A stretch of 64,000 bases of DNA from Episyrphus balteatus (GCF_945859705.1 NC_079135.1:108526288-108590287), one strand, 5' to 3'. Shown: positions 1 through 14,215, counted from the stretch's first letter. Numbers and translations: made by a program. The notes: generated from the letters alone by a model not told the origin.

Positions 1-552
1 GAAAATTTTTCTGTTCGAGTACTTAAAAGTCACTTGTACTTACTAAAGGTCGCAACTACATTCCAGTTTGGTTCGTGGCTAGATATCTGCAGCTCAGCCC
101 ATCAAGTTAGTTGAGTTTGTTCTCCACTTCAGTACGCAACTTAAAATTACGTCTGCCACGTGGTTCACCGGTGTTGGATACAAAAATTCGTTAGGGGTTG
201 GTGTGACGTTGTTCAAACGGTTTTCAGGTCTAAGCCACAATATTTTCAGATTTCTAAAAGCTGAAACTTAGCACGTTACCGATGCACAATAGAACGAATT
301 TTATTCGAAGCATCTTTCTCTAAAAACAATTCAATAGTTTTTCATCCGCTCTTGTCAATGTTAATGCCACCGCTGCATACAGCTAGACTAAGGTGTTACA
401 GACAGGGCCCGATGTAAGATTTTTGCCGCCCTTCAAAATTAACTTAAAAGGCATACAAAAAGTTATTGCAACCGAATGTTTGCAATAACTTGTTCAAAAA
501 TTTCTCCGAAACTACTTCTTTTACTACATTTAAATAACTGTTTTATTATTCA
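1..552. other. Unannotated AT-rich stretch
   Basis: No coding exon, RNA gene or terminal inverted repeat could be supported here. The first 400 bases are less AT-rich than what follows and could be an untranslated exon or regulatory DNA, but no splice or promoter signal stands out. Confidence 0.4.
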
Positions 553-800
553 TACACGGAGAAAAAAAAGACATGCTAAAAAATGGAATTTTTATTAAAC
601 TAAGCCGAGTTATGTATTAAATTATTAAAATTAAATGAATTTCACTTTGATTTAAAAACGGTTTAAACAGATTATAATATAAGAGATCTAATTATTCTTA
701 GAAGATAAATTTAAGAATCTTGATTCTAAGCGCCTTATTTGTCTCTTTGTCTCTTTTCAAAGAAATGATTAAATCAATGAAAATAAAAAATCAATTTCTT
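553..800 (+). repeat. Interspersed repeat with TACAC(G/A)GAGAAAAAA end, copy 1
   Basis: It begins TACACGGAGAAAAAAAAGAC followed by ATGCTAAAAA. The same start (TACACAGAAAAAAGACATGC) is seen at 19877. Both copies share further blocks, including TTCACTTTGATTT followed by a GTTTAAACA motif. The right end is not certain. It is probably a non-autonomous DNA transposon, but no target duplication was identified. Confidence 0.5.
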
Positions 801-997
801 ATAATTTTAATTAGCAACAAAATGAATAAATCCATTCTTGAAAATAAAAAAAAAATTTAGTAAAAATATTATTTTTAGGTGAAATATTTTTATTAAGAAA
901 TAAAGTGCCTAAAATCTTTGCACTTTTTGCTCTGCAAAAGCTTTAATTATTATTTCTGTCAAATTTATATCGTCTGCACAACGCCAAAACCGCGAAC

Positions 998-1481
998 CAG
1001 GGCTACCTTCGTAGATTTTCAAAAAGAGGCCAAAAAAGAGGATTATGATTAAAAAAAGAGGCCCCCATAAAAAAAATGTGAGAATAGAGTAAGTTAAGTA
1101 CGACAGTCACACGAAATACCTCATTTGCGTCTTTTCCGAACCGCAACACAAGGTTTGTGTTAGCACAATTTTTTAAAATTAAAATTGTATTAAAATATTC
1201 ATCAAAAATAAGCTTATAAAAATCAAATCAGCGCCAACAATAACGTATATATATTTTACAATTGAATCGTTATAAGTGAAAGTGGTATAGGTAACATTTT
1301 CCTTGATTTTAAAAAATATGTCAATTTTTTTAATTAAAGGTACTTAATTTTAAAAAAGAGGAAAAAGAGGAACCAAAATATCAAAAAGAGGGTTTTTGAC
1401 AATTTTTAAAAAGTGGAGGGAAAGTGGATTGGGTGACAAAAAGAGGAAAAAAGCCTCTTTAGAGGCTCAAAGGTAGCCCTG
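998..1481. mobile_element. hAT-type MITE, 484 bp, with 8-bp target duplication
   Basis: The ends are CAGGGCTACCTT and its reverse complement AAGGTAGCCCTG. They are flanked on both sides by the 8-bp direct repeat CCGCGAAC (990-997 and 1482-1489). An 8-bp duplication and CAGGG termini are the standard signature of hAT transposons. The interior has no transposase reading frame and is rich in AAAAGAGG motifs, so this is a non-autonomous element. The intact duplication argues for a fairly recent insertion. Confidence 0.85.
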
Positions 1482-1754
1482 CCGCGAACCTGCATTTTTT
1501 TTTAAGAGCATAAAATATCAATTTCCGTTGCACGAGTTTCCATAAGATTGAATGAGTTTACAAAACTTTAAAGCCGTTTTTCTCAAAATTACAATTTTGC
1601 AGATTTGTGGATTTGGCTTTTGTGCCTAAGATACAATAGCAAACGTTTTTGTGTCATGGTAGACCGTATATAGTTTTTAATGATTTTCAATTTGGAAAAT
1701 CTTCGTTCTGCACTTATAACCGTTGGTAATGCCAAGAGAATTCGAAGTACATTA

Positions 1755-2500
1755 CTTTTTTACTTGCGCTCTATAGGGCAAGTATTGGTTTCGTGTCGAA
1801 AAAAAAATTTGAGGTTTTAATCAAAACCAACATTACGATGATGGAGAATTCCAAAAAAGTGGGTCTCGCAATTCCGTCCGTGCGTCTGTACGTCTGTGCG
1901 TCTGTGCGTCCATCTGTACACATTTCCACAGCCTAAATGGGTGGACGGATTTTCTTCAAATTTGGTACAGATGATTTTTATGGAATTTTGAAAGTTCGTT
2001 TTTTTTTGTTTTTTTTTATATCTCGCTTAGAAAGTGTACCTCCCATACAAATTTTTCAATTCAAACCAAATAACTCGAAAGCGGCTCTAACGATTTTGAT
2101 TAAACTTTGCAGACGTAATATTCAAAGCGCTTGCAACAAAACTGCATTTTTAGTTTTTCTCAAAAAAGTCAAAAAAGTGTACCTCCCATACAAATTTTTC
2201 AAATTATACCAAATAACTCGAAAATGGCTCTAACGATTTTGATTAAACTTTACAAACGTAATATTCAAATCAATTGCAATAAACTGCATCTTTATTTTAT
2301 TTTTTTTCAAAAAAAGTTAAATAAAAAAACCTTTTATTTTTCATTTAACAAAATTTTGCCCTAAATGTCGGCTCTTCCCCAACATCAACAAAATTTCTTT
2401 AATTTTATATAGAGGCAGCACTTAAAATCTACAAGTAAACTAACATAAAAGTGTTTTAAACTGCAAGAGCAAGTACGTGCGACCACAGTCGTGCATTTTA
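1755..2500 (+). mobile_element. Helitron-like (HINE-type) repeat, GTCT family, copy A
   Basis: The 5' end has TTTTTACTTGCGCTCTATAG followed by GGCAAGT. Next come the family block ATTACGATGATGGAGAAT, then a degraded GTCTGT(A/G) run (1875-1915). The 3' end is GAGCAAGTACGTGCGACC plus CAGTCGTGC, which folds as a hairpin. Inside, a segment starting GTACCTCCCATACAAATTTT is duplicated in tandem about 142 bp apart (2036 and 2178). The arrangement matches the DINE-1/Helentron layout: subterminal inverted repeats, an internal simple repeat and a 3' hairpin. The class assignment is inferred. Short open frames here are repeat sequence, not genes. Confidence 0.6.
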
Positions 2501-4895
2501 TTTTAGATTAGATTTTTTTAATTCGCTACAATTTTTTCAAGAAGATTTGCCACTTTTACATGTATAGAGATTTGATATACAATATCTTTCTACTGAAATA
2601 TTATTTACATAAAAATAACAAAGAGTTTGAAGGAATACACGAAAGAAAAAAACCAACCTCATTTTGTCGCCCTGGGAAACTGCCCAGCTTTTCAATTTTT
2701 GAGCTCAGAAAATGACTGGCATTGGTACAGACCTGAAATGGCGTCAAAGAAGTATCTTATTTCTCATAATTACAAAATGAGAATTTTCTCGAAGTTTAGA
2801 AATAAAAAAAAAAATGACCACTATTTTGTTTCTGTAATAAATGATTTTTGAGAAGATTATGGTGTGTATCAATCGTTTTGAAATTTTTTTATTTTTTTTA
2901 TTTAGGTAATGAATCTTCTCACCTAAACAAGTATTTCTCTTTAGATTTCATAGTATCTACTCAGAAAGACTGATTTAGAGAAATCATTTGAATTTTGATA
3001 ATCTAGTAAAAAAAATTTTCATCAAGTAACGAACACAAGTAACAAAACCTGTGATAAGGATGAATAAGCCATTTGAGTTAAACTCTCCATTTGCCAAAGT
3101 TACTTTCCAGTATCAATCCAACCATAGTGATCCGTCCAACAAAAAAAAACCTATAATTAGTTCACCTAAACTGATTCGATTCATTAATTTCAACCTACAT
3201 TACAGTGTTTTATGATTTCACCCAAAGATACAATCCCTCACAATATAGTCGTTATAAGATGCAGGGAAAATAAAAGAAACACAAAAAACTTTACCTTCAA
3301 GACATTTCACTTTTCTCCCTCAAACAAAATAAAAGAAAAAAACTAAACAAGTGCACTGCACTTTGCTATAGAAATCTTCAACTTTGTCTATCGTGTTAAG
3401 GTGGAGACTGCTTCTGCGTAAAGTACAATACCGTCGTTATTTTCTGTTTCCATCAGTTGCTTGCAACAATGAAACTAAAAAGAAAGCTCTTACTTTGGTT
3501 GCAATCATCACCAAAGGTGATAATTTCACAACACTAAAGCAACACCCTCTATTTATCTACCAACTTATAATCAGATCTTTGAGGGTTTTTCAATCTCACT
3601 TAATATTCGCAAATGCCTCCAAGTATGAAGACAAATGTAGGCGTCAACAAGCTATAGTGAAGTGCTATTTCTGGAGAAAATTGTTCAATTCAGCTATTCA
3701 GCTTGAAGATTATGTCAATATGCAATCAAATTTGTGAAAGAAACTAACTGAATAATTGGCCCTTATGGAAATCATTTGAGAAAGTTATAACAATATTTAG
3801 CCATATTCAATGAAAGTTGCGATCAAAATCGCACACCTCTAGGTGGTGTATATTGCTTGGTAATAGCTGTCAAAGTTTTGATAAAAGAATTCAATTAAAA
3901 ACTCACAATGACCTTAACAGTCTTTTGTGCTGAATTTGCGCTGAATTGATTGAATCAATGCTGTTCGGTTTATTGTTCTAAATTTTCTAACTCGGATCAT
4001 AAATTGGACTCCATCATGAGTATTAGTATGATGGTAGCTCAGCCAGTACACCTCAATAACTAATCATCGCAACCGCAGTAGCAGTCAGAGCTTGGTATAC
4101 GGGTCTACCTCTACCATTTTATTCGTATAGACTGAGAGTTTGTCCCACTTTCACGTTCTATTGAGAAAAGAACTAAAAGATAAATATCTATCACACGCAA
4201 CTCAATCTTGGTGAATGAACACTCTTCTTTGGGATGAAGATCATGATGATCGTGATGATGATCATGACGCTGCTGGATGATTGTGCGCTGATCTTCAGGA
4301 GAGGAGTGTTTTGTTAATTGTTATTCTTTTGAACGTTTGTTTTAACTTTATTTTTCTTTGAACGAATTTTTTTGAAATATCGACAAGATTATGAGACTAA
4401 GATAATAGACAAGAAAATAGTTGTCATTTTGAAGTGTGTGGTGGTGTTCTTAGAGCTGGAAGATTATTCAGTGGCAGGTGTTAATGGTGAAGGTGATGTG
4501 ATGATGAGATACACGAAACTTGATAAGTTGTTGGGTGTATCACTTTGAATTTATTGTTTTACTTAAGAAGTTTTAACAACAAAGGGGGAATAATATCGCC
4601 CAAGGGAATCTATATCTGTTTCATTTGAAATTAGGAGAAAGCACCAAAGTTAAATGAGCAAAATAAACTTTGTGGAAAATTACACTTGAACTTTATGTTT
4701 TGATTAAATTGTATATAATTAATTAATTAAAAAAAGCTTCGTGAATCCCATGCTAAAGACATTTTTGTTTGTAATAAAGTTAGTAAAGGTACCGTTTATA
4801 CCATTGATTTCTCTATTTCCCAAAATAAAAACACTATTTTGCCTAAAATATTTTTATAGATTCTTGGTTTATGTGTTAAATGAAACATTAATTCC
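2501..4895. other. AT-rich stretch without a supported gene
   Basis: A 117-codon open frame at 3384-3737 (+) is present, but it resembles no family I know, lacks low-complexity bias and has no visible splice or promoter context, so I do not call it. Otherwise no terminal inverted repeats or RNA genes were recognised. Confidence 0.35.
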
Positions 4896-4897
4896 CA

Positions 4898-6000
<1,103 letters not shown>

Positions 6001-6002
6001 TA

Positions 6003-8232
6003 ATTTCATGTTTTCTTTAGAAATTTCCTTAGAAAACACCCTTAAACTAAAAAAAAGCTTTGTACATGAAAGGAAAACTTTTTGCTTACTTTATGAGAGT
6101 AATTATTTTTTTTTTTAAATCTAATACCTGCCTGTAATGGTACAATAGCTGTTTAATATTTGCCACTATCAAAAATGCCGACTTATCACAAGTTGATTTT
6201 TGCCGTGCGCTAAGGCTTTTCGGCGTAAGTCACTAGTGTGAGCAATTCCCATAGAAAAATCCTTGTTGACCTTAGTCGTGCGACTAATCGTTCGGCTAAA
6301 ATTGACTCGCGAAAAGTCGGCATAACAGCTAAAGTCGAATTGAGAAAAAAAGTTATCTTCGAGAAGCTATAAGCAAAGTATTACCAAAAATCATTTAAAT
6401 AACTTATTATATGATTTTTGGTATCACGGAAGGAAAAAATGAAACGTAAAATTTGTTATGATCATTTTTAATTCAGCACATTATTTATTGTACATTATTT
6501 ATATCGAAAGTCGAAACACTTAAGTTCCGAAAATAGTTAAATCAACGTGGTAATCTTTTTCCCTCAGTGTAGCTAAGTTAATTGATCTTAAACACGGATT
6601 AACAGATTAATAATTTTTTGATGAAATCTTAACATGAAATCTCTAAATTATCTTCATCATTTAGCTATCCCATTTGATTATGGAGATAATTTGTTTACAA
6701 ATACGATAAGAAGCTTAAAAAATGTTAAATAACATTATTTATCTAACCTTTTCTTTGATTTCATAATTAACTAAATATGCACATTTCAAGTTAAATATGC
6801 ATAATTTGAATTTAAATAAAAACAAAAGTTCTTAAAGATGCATTTAAAAATTCATACAATTTTCTTCAAGTTCACATTTAAAATCGAACGAATGCCGGTT
6901 ATATTAAAATTTTTTCTTAAAATATTTTAAAAACATGTTTTTTTTAATTTTAAATAATAATGTTTACTTAAAACTTAACACACCCTACTTAGATTACTAT
7001 TGTTGTTATTATTTTTTTTTTCTTTTCAAACCCAAACTGAATTTTCACACATGAGAATGTGCTAATCGAATATAATAAGAATATCTCGACCAAAAGAGAA
7101 ATCCGCTTCTTTATACTTTGGCATATCGATAATTTGTAGATTATATTTATTCTGAAAGATAATAACTGTTTAACAACATAAATTATACCCCACAAGTACC
7201 CACATCGCTGTGTATCGCTAAAAATAAAACTTCAACAAAAGACTTTAAAATAACTTTCACTCTACACGTCTGAAGACGACGACGCCGACGGACGCAAACG
7301 ACGCAAAAATTCGCGCAAATTGCTTGTTTATTGAACGAATTACTATTCACCCGATGCAACACACCCATCATTGTACCCACAGCAGTCATCGTTTTTCTGA
7401 CCCCGAAACTTGAATACTTATAAAATTGTCATTCAAATGTTGTGATACCCCAATAAATACCTTTTTGTTATGGATTTATTTTAACCCATCCATCACGTAT
7501 AGGTAAAAAAAAAAATTAAATGACAACAACAACAAAACATAAAAATTTCAACTCCCAGATTTATATATACGCATAAATATGTAGACCTACATCACTGTAA
7601 TTCTCAAGCTCAAGAAAACAAAAGATTTACATCTGATTGTCCGTAATCAGTTATTGAGTTACCACCCATCCCAAATACCCTAGTTATAATTTTTTAGTCG
7701 AATTCTCATTATAATCTTTTGTGATCCCATTATAAAAAGGTAGATTTGACAAAAACGTCTTAAGAATGAGGAAACAGGGAACTGCCCATTTAGACTGCGT
7801 ATTGGATTGTTTGTGGGTCAAAATGGACAAAATTTGTCTTAGTCGAAGTTGTTCGATTTTTGTCTGATAACCTTGTAAATATCGATGAAGAGTCTTTGAA
7901 AGCTTGTGAACTTTGATTCTAGAATCAAAGATTTAGGAAATAAGTCGTTCGGAATTTTGACATTTGGACTTTCATTTTTAGAATTTTGTATTTCGTTATA
8001 TTAAATGCAATATCAAATTTGGGATCAATGGACTCAAAATTTCACTTTCAATGGCTTACTTCCCAAAAAAATATTCCAATGCCAACCCTCTACCCTCCAT
8101 TTTACCTACCACATAAATTCAAACTTAAAGAAGCGTTTACTTTTATATGAACGGAAACTAATGAGTTAGACGATTAAATGTCTAAATTAAGTCATCAAAG
8201 TCATCAACATAAATAAAATTGTGAAAATGCGA
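6003..8232. other. AT-rich stretch; fragment of a TACACTGAGGG MITE end
   Basis: No supported gene. At 6545-6572 an 'AACGTGG' block followed by CTTTTTCCCTCAGTGTA matches the right end of the MITE family seen at 35439 and 36177. It appears to be a decayed or truncated copy. The rest shows nothing recognisable. Confidence 0.4.
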
Positions 8233-8635
8233 CGACGCACACAGGTAAATTTTCCCAAAAACATGGCCAAAATTATTTTTTGTGTTTATTCAATTTATTA
8301 TTGCATGATTATATCAAAATAAGATAATTTCCATAAAATTCACCATTTTTAAGTAAATTTACACGAAAATTCACAAAAAAGAAGCAAAAAATGAAAAAAG
8401 TCGTTTTTTTTTTACTTTACGCCATAGGGTTTCTTTCATTTGACATTTAATAATACAATATTTGAATGTATATTGAATGTATTCAATAGATTGAAAAAAA
8501 AAAACAGTTGAACAGTCGTTATTATAAATAAATAAATAATGCAGGCATAGATAACAACTATATACATAAATAAACATGAGTGTGAGTTTGTATGTGTGTA
8601 TATCATTCAATGACTTGTGAGTTGTGAAACTGTTA

Positions 8636-8887
8636 CTATAAGTCTGCTTGCTCGATCTCTGGTTCTATTAGAAACTGAAGTATTTCAGAGGGAAACGCAT
8701 TTTTTGTTTTAGGATTTAGTTTTCTCAAACCACTTATTAATGGGTCAGAAGAGACCAAGAGATTATAAAACACATCTTCCATATTTTGCTGCCTCGAAAA
8801 TTTTCTTGGGAAACTTTCTCGAAACGCTTTATATCTTTGTTTCGTGATTCTTGGGCTTCTTCGCCGAGCTGTCCAATGAATGAATAA
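8636..8887 (-). pseudogene. BESS-motif protein remnant inside the Transib-like element
   Basis: Read on the - strand, an open stretch of about 80 codons ends at TAG (8636-8638). Its basic N-terminal part (TARRRSPRITKQRYKAF) is followed by MEDVFYNLLVSSDPLISGL and RKLNPKTKNAFPSEILQFLI. The second half fits the BESS protein-interaction motif found at the C terminus of MADF-BESS regulators of flies: hydrophobic residues spaced around LL...L..L....K..F..EILQ.L. There is no start codon in frame and a stop lies just upstream, so it is a fragment. It could be a captured host-gene piece or part of the transposon's own coding region. Confidence 0.45.
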
Positions 8888-9027
8888 ATTTTATTGAGGC
8901 TTAAGTTTGGATACATATGGTTATTATGAAACTAAGTTAATTTTCCTTCAACAACTATTGAAAGTGCTTCTTCTGCTGTATATGGAATAATTTTCTGGTC
9001 AATTTATTTCAAAGCTTTTGATATTTT

Positions 9028-9201
9028 TCAGCACGTGAAGGAGTTGAAAATATTATATTTTTCATTACATTTGATGAACAAGTTTCCCTTTTTCTCGCAG
9101 TTGCATGGCACAGCATAGCTTAATTCTTCGGCATTATAGTTAGAACGTAAATCTTCTGTTTTACGTCTCTTTGACCTTTCGCTTAGGTCTGAAAAATCCA
9201 T
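9028..9201 (-). pseudogene. 57-codon remnant of a transposase-like N terminus
   Basis: The frame starts MDFSDLSERSKRRKTEDLRS and then runs NYNAEELSYAVPCNC to a stop at 9028-9030. From memory, an 'LS.RSKRRKT..LR ... EEL.YA' start is common at the N terminus of insect transposon proteins, possibly of the Transib group. I could not confirm this by search. The position inside a Transib-like element, upstream of the BESS remnant on the same strand, supports a transposon origin. It is too short to be functional alone. Confidence 0.4.
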
Positions 9202-10101
9202 TTGAGGCCGTCGAACAAAGCCATGGGCTCAGCATGGAAACGATATTTCATATTGCAACCAATTTATATTTTGTTTTAAGAAGGTGTTGTTATTTCTGGA
9301 GGCACTCAGCCATCTTTTTCTATGTTCATATATGCAAAATCAAAATCCGTTAAATTTTTCTCTATTTGCTCCGAAATTTCAATATTTCAACCTTTGGTAC
9401 CAAAAAAATTAGTTTTTTCTGTAATGTCACGTGACGAACAGCTTTTTAAAAATTCAGAAAGCTTATTTCTTGAAAGAAAAATGAAAGTTAATTACGATCC
9501 TGTGTAAAAAAGAGAAATCTAATTAAAAAAAAAAAAAAAAAATCACCGTCCCCAACACCTTTTGAAGCCAATATTATAAAAAGTCGCAAAAAACCGCAAT
9601 GTTTTAGGATTGTTTCCCATAAAGGAAACATTTAACTATTTTTCAACACTTTTTTCAGTACAGAAAAACGCAAATCAACTTAACTTTTTCATTATCAAAG
9701 AAAAAAAAATTGTTTGTTTTTACTGCTCAAACACATTATCTTAAAAAGCTTTAAAATTTATTTTAGACTTAAAATTTTGCATTATCTTTGTCATTATCTT
9801 TTTTTAACATACCACTAGCAACAGAATCCATGTTAATTATTTTAAAAATCGCCAAAAAAAATTAAATAAAAAATAAAGCAAACTACTTCTTATAAGAAAC
9901 CAACCTTGCAACTGCACTCGTTAATTAAAATGTTCTACTTTGAAAGCATCTACTGATTAAACAGTTACAATTTGCATCGCATGATCAATCAGGTTCTAAG
10001 CTTATGTTATTTGTAAACAACTTGGCATTAAAAAAAAACAACAAATCGCAAATTTTTTTTTTGTAGTTTTGGCCATGAATTTGGGAAAATTTACCTGTGT
10101 G

Positions 10102-10832
10102 CGACGCATCCCATCCGTCATAGTGAGTCGTACCTTTCTAGCCTATGCCAAGATTTTGCGTAGTTAAAAAGAGTTAATAATATTTAATCGTGTATTGGCC
10201 ATGAAGAGTGTGTGCGCTTCTTGTTTAAAGTGGGTTTTGCTGTATTGTTGTGAGACTTCGAATTTTAATTAGACACTTCTTCATTTTATTTTTTATTTTT
10301 TCAAATTGATTGCCTACGCATCAATTTGTTTATTGTTGCGGGTTGCATTTCCGTTGGTTGTTTATGGAGGCTTTTGTGATTCACACTGCTTGCAATTATT
10401 ATGAAATAGTTTTCATTTTCTACACTGGAAACTATATAAGGTAATAGTCATCTCTAAGAAAGTTTTGTTTTATTGCTCTTTGTCTTCAAGATTATTATAA
10501 ATGTTTTTGATTTGGTATAAGCTTTTAATTACTGCATTTCTTTCTATAAATCATTTTGACATTTTTAGAGGAAAGCGATGAAAGACAAGCTGTTTTTATT
10601 TTTGATGAATGTTTTTTTTTTAAAGTTGAATGTTGGACAAAGTTTAAAAAGAACTTGTTTATTTCAAAGAGGAATTAAGACTTACTATTTTTTGTTGTGA
10701 TTTCTTTTGTTTCGCTTCTGAGAGTCGCGTCCTCTTCAACGGATTTAGGTTTAAAAATAGGTATCAAACAAAAAAAAAATTCCAAACTTTGCAAGCAGCA
10801 GTCAGTAATAATATTTTGGGTTGGGGTCGAAA
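10102..10832. other. AT-rich stretch, nothing recognised
   Basis: No exon, RNA gene or repeat boundary was identified between the Transib-like element and the minisatellite. Confidence 0.35.
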
Positions 10833-10990
10833 TGCTGTATGTTGCAAAATTCTGTATTCAAAATACTGTATGCCAAAATACTGTATGTCAAAATTCTGTA
10901 TGTGCAAAATGATGTACGAACAAAATTCTGAAAGTCAAAATTTTTTATAGCAAAATTCTGGTTGGTCAAAATACTGTAAAAATGTAAAAA
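10833..10990. repeat. Degenerate ~16-bp minisatellite (CAAAATaCTGTATGtc)
   Basis: About nine imperfect units of roughly 16 bases built on CAAAATTCTGTATG follow one another, with units becoming more divergent toward the right. They account for the short open frames on both strands here. Confidence 0.7.
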
Positions 10991-11039
10991 TGATGTATAA
11001 AAATATCGTTTTGATAATGTAAAAGAGTGCGCGCGCACT

Positions 11040-13640
11040 TTTTTGAAACTGAGAATTAAGATTTGTTTGATTGTTATGACTTTTCATTCAAATAAATTAT
11101 AAATAACACTGGTTTACAGCCAAAATTTACACTCAATTCCACTATTTTTTTTTATTATGACGTCAAAGCGTCAGGGACTCGGAAATCACTTTAAAAAAAT
11201 TACGATGGATAGGTTTTCGAAATATGATTTTTCAAAGTTTTTTGTTGTTGTTTTTTCCAGCCTACTTAGTATTCGGGCTATATCTTGAGTAATAAACGAT
11301 TAATCTGAACAGAAAAGTCGGCGACTGAAAGCTGAGTAAATAAGCAACAAAGACTAGAAAAATTTTTCTGGGTCACTCCAGATTTTTAAGTGTTGTGTAA
11401 TGTATTAAAACATTTAAAAACAATCGAGTTTTTAAAGGAAATTTCTACAAAAAAAACTTTATTACTGAAAGAAAAAATCAAAATCTTTTGAATTCTCATA
11501 GTTTTAAGTTTTTCATGTATAGTACAAGATAAAAAGATAACTTTCTTCAAAATCTATGGATACATTTTAAAGATATGACCATTTTTGTAACGATCAATAT
11601 TTTCGACTTTTTTTTTTGTTACTTTTTGAGTTTTTGTCTATAACTTGAAAAGCAAGCCGAATTTGAAAAATTTTATTAAGTAGTTTTTTGAAGCTAATTA
11701 AATTTCCTATCGAATACAATTTTCGAGTTCTCTGGGCTCAAATCTATACGAAAAGTTTAACGGCACTTGGTGTCCAAAAAATTTTTATTTTTTTGTAAAC
11801 TAGTATAATTAGCAAATTAATTCACATTTTGAATATTTCTTCATAAGTGAGTAAAATTAAACAATTTTAACCGGGTTAGTTTGCAAGTTCTATATTAACA
11901 ATCTCCCTCTGTTAATTTTACACAAGTTTTACGTTGTTTTTAACCGATCATTTTTCTGCGTGCAGTTTGTTCTTTTGTGAAATACAGTTTATGTCACTTG
12001 AAAATTTTCTATTCATGTAATATTCAAAGCTTAAAAAATTCAAACCCTTTTATGATTAATTATAATGAAAAACAACACTTTTGTAGAGAGTTTATTATTT
12101 TTAAAAATTTTCCAGTACAAAACACATAACTATATTGCCATTTGTACTGCTTTGTATTATTCCTAAATAAGTGTTTTTAGCATACCAAAATGCAAACACT
12201 TTCACACTATTTTCCATTATGTTCCACCACATTTTCAACCTATTGTTGCTAAAATTAAAATTTTAAAGTTTCACCTCATACAAATTAACATAATTGAATG
12301 GAAAATTCATATCATTTTACACAAATTGTAAGTTGTTAAAAAAATATAAACGAGTTCGTACGTCAGTTCTTTTGTTTCATATAATTTTTTCAACATTTTC
12401 CTCTTGTTAACACCCAATGAGCAAAAACAACTAAAGAAATAATGGATATTTTATGTAATTGCTGTAATTAACTAAACTAACTCATAAAAAAAGGTTTCAG
12501 ATCACTATACAACTGACATATAAGCTTATAAGTTTTTAAACGGTAAAAGCAATCAACACTTAATTAAAGTTGATTTATAGAAATAGAAAAAAAGTAGTTT
12601 AACAACTTCTTATGTACTTCTACTAATTTAACAGCGGAAAGAAATAAATATAATTGGCAAGTAAGTGCTAATATAGTGACTCTATTTTTTCAATTTGTCA
12701 ATTAAATTAGCAGTTCTTGACTTTGGTGGAAAGTTCCTTGACTTAAAAACTACCAAATATAGTTGAAACTTTTTAAAAATCACTGATTTAGTCGCGACGG
12801 TCAAGCACCTTTTATGTCAAAGCAACACCTTAAACTGCTCTATTTCCTTATAGTTTTTTGTTGTTGTTGTATTTTTTAATCTTTTACTCAATAATTAATT
12901 AGCCATTCTGATCACGACATTTGGATACACACAATTGTCTTACTTGTCTTGTATTTATTGGCTGAGGCTGTTGCATTTTTATTTTTTTTGGATTGGATTG
13001 TTTCGATGTGGTTTTTTATTCGGACTCCAAATCGAAATTCAAATCCCAATTTTTGTTCACTTCTATCGTTGATTTGTGTGTTTGTTTGGTTATGTAAGAC
13101 TGCACTTAAGTTCATACGTTCACCATCTATAAAAGTTGAGCTTTACATCTCTTAGTTTCTGTAGTTGGGGCTTATTTCTTCTATACTTGTTCATTTCGTT
13201 GCACTTTATAAAGATAGAAACTGTAGAGAAAAAAATGTAATCACAGTTTCGAGAGGGATCAGCTATCACACTCGAAGCAATGAACCACAAAAGAAGATTA
13301 GGGAGTTGGTGGCAAACAATTTTATTTGGGAATTTGTTTTTGAAACGATTCCAGTTTTTTTCATTTTCTCACAAACTTTCGTAATTCAATTCAAAATCAA
13401 TAATTTTATCGATTGATATTGAAAAGTGAGTTTTTTTCTATAAATAACAGAAGAATGCCTTAACTGGGAAAAAGTTTGACCAAAATACTATATTGATGAA
13501 TTTTTGAAGTGAAAACTTCTTTAGTATCGAAGTGATTTTAAACACGATGAAGCGAAAAAGCGACAGGAAAAAATCAATTGATTATAACTTTTAATAGATA
13601 TATGAATGAAATTTATACTGTAGATAGGTAGTCCAATAAT
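11040..13640. other. AT-rich stretch, no supported gene
   Basis: No coding exon or RNA gene was recognised. The segment starting AACACTGGTTTACAGCC at 11106 resembles the ACACTGGTTAACA end of the foldback family at 47389, but no matching right end was found. Confidence 0.35.
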
Positions 13641-13689
13641 TTATAATTGTACAAGATATCTATTCATTTCATATTCAAAATACCTCAAA

Positions 13690-14215
13690 ACAACTGTGAA
13701 GATCTGTTGCCGATGACCACTCAGCTTGTAATTTCGACATGGTTGGCTTTGAAAAATTCTTACTTTTTTTTTGTAGACATCGTAGAAATATGGTTGACGC
13801 ATCATATAAAAGGTGAAATAATAAGCTTTCAGATGATATAAAATTTTGTATAGGTTGCCATCAAAAAAAGGATTTAGTAGTGTTAGAAGAGAAAAAAAAA
13901 ATTGATTTTTTTGCTTTTACGGATGAAAACTGATTGGGTTTAAAAAATTCTAGATCTTTTTGTAGATGTTGTATAGACATGGTCAATATAAAGATTTTGA
14001 GCTGAAACAAAAAGCTTCCAAATGGTATAAAATTTATTAAAAGTTGTTATAAGAAAATGGATTAAGTGGTGTTTTTGCTTTTTTCATGAAAAATGATTGT
14101 TTTGAATAAATTATTTTCTACTTTTTGCTCAATTTAAACGTGGCTATTTTTTAAGGAAAATTAGTAAGCTTTTTAATGGTTTACTTTTTTTTCAAGAAAA
14201 ATGATTTTTTAAGGT
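13690..14215. repeat. Diverged direct repeats, ~185-bp unit
   Basis: Two to three strongly diverged copies follow each other. Each contains GAAAAATTCT..., TTTTTTTGTAGA(C/T)(A/G)T, a TATGGTT/CATGGTCA block, AAGCTTTCAGATGATATAAA or a close variant, and a GTTG(C/T)(C/T)ATAA segment. A shared order of blocks suggests an old tandem duplication. No known family was recognised. Confidence 0.45.

Larger units (their letters stand above)
8238..10101 (-). mobile_element. Transib-like terminal-inverted-repeat element, 1.86 kb
   Basis: The ends are CACACAGGTAAATTTTCCCA, continuing for about 35 bp with only two mismatches between the two ends (8238-8272 and 10067-10101). The flanks carry the same 5-mer CGACG on each side (8233-8237 and 10102-10106). 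A 5-bp CGNCG-type target duplication and ends starting CAC are typical of Transib transposons, relatives of RAG1. The interior holds two short protein remnants on the - strand but no intact transposase, so the element is non-autonomous or decayed. The class is inferred from the duplication and ends. Confidence 0.6.

Noticed and set aside
3384..3737. 117-codon open frame
   Set aside because: No recognisable domain, no splice context and no conserved motif; likely chance.
11106..11125. Left end of another ACACTGGTTAACA foldback element
   Set aside because: Only the first dozen bases fit and no right end was found.
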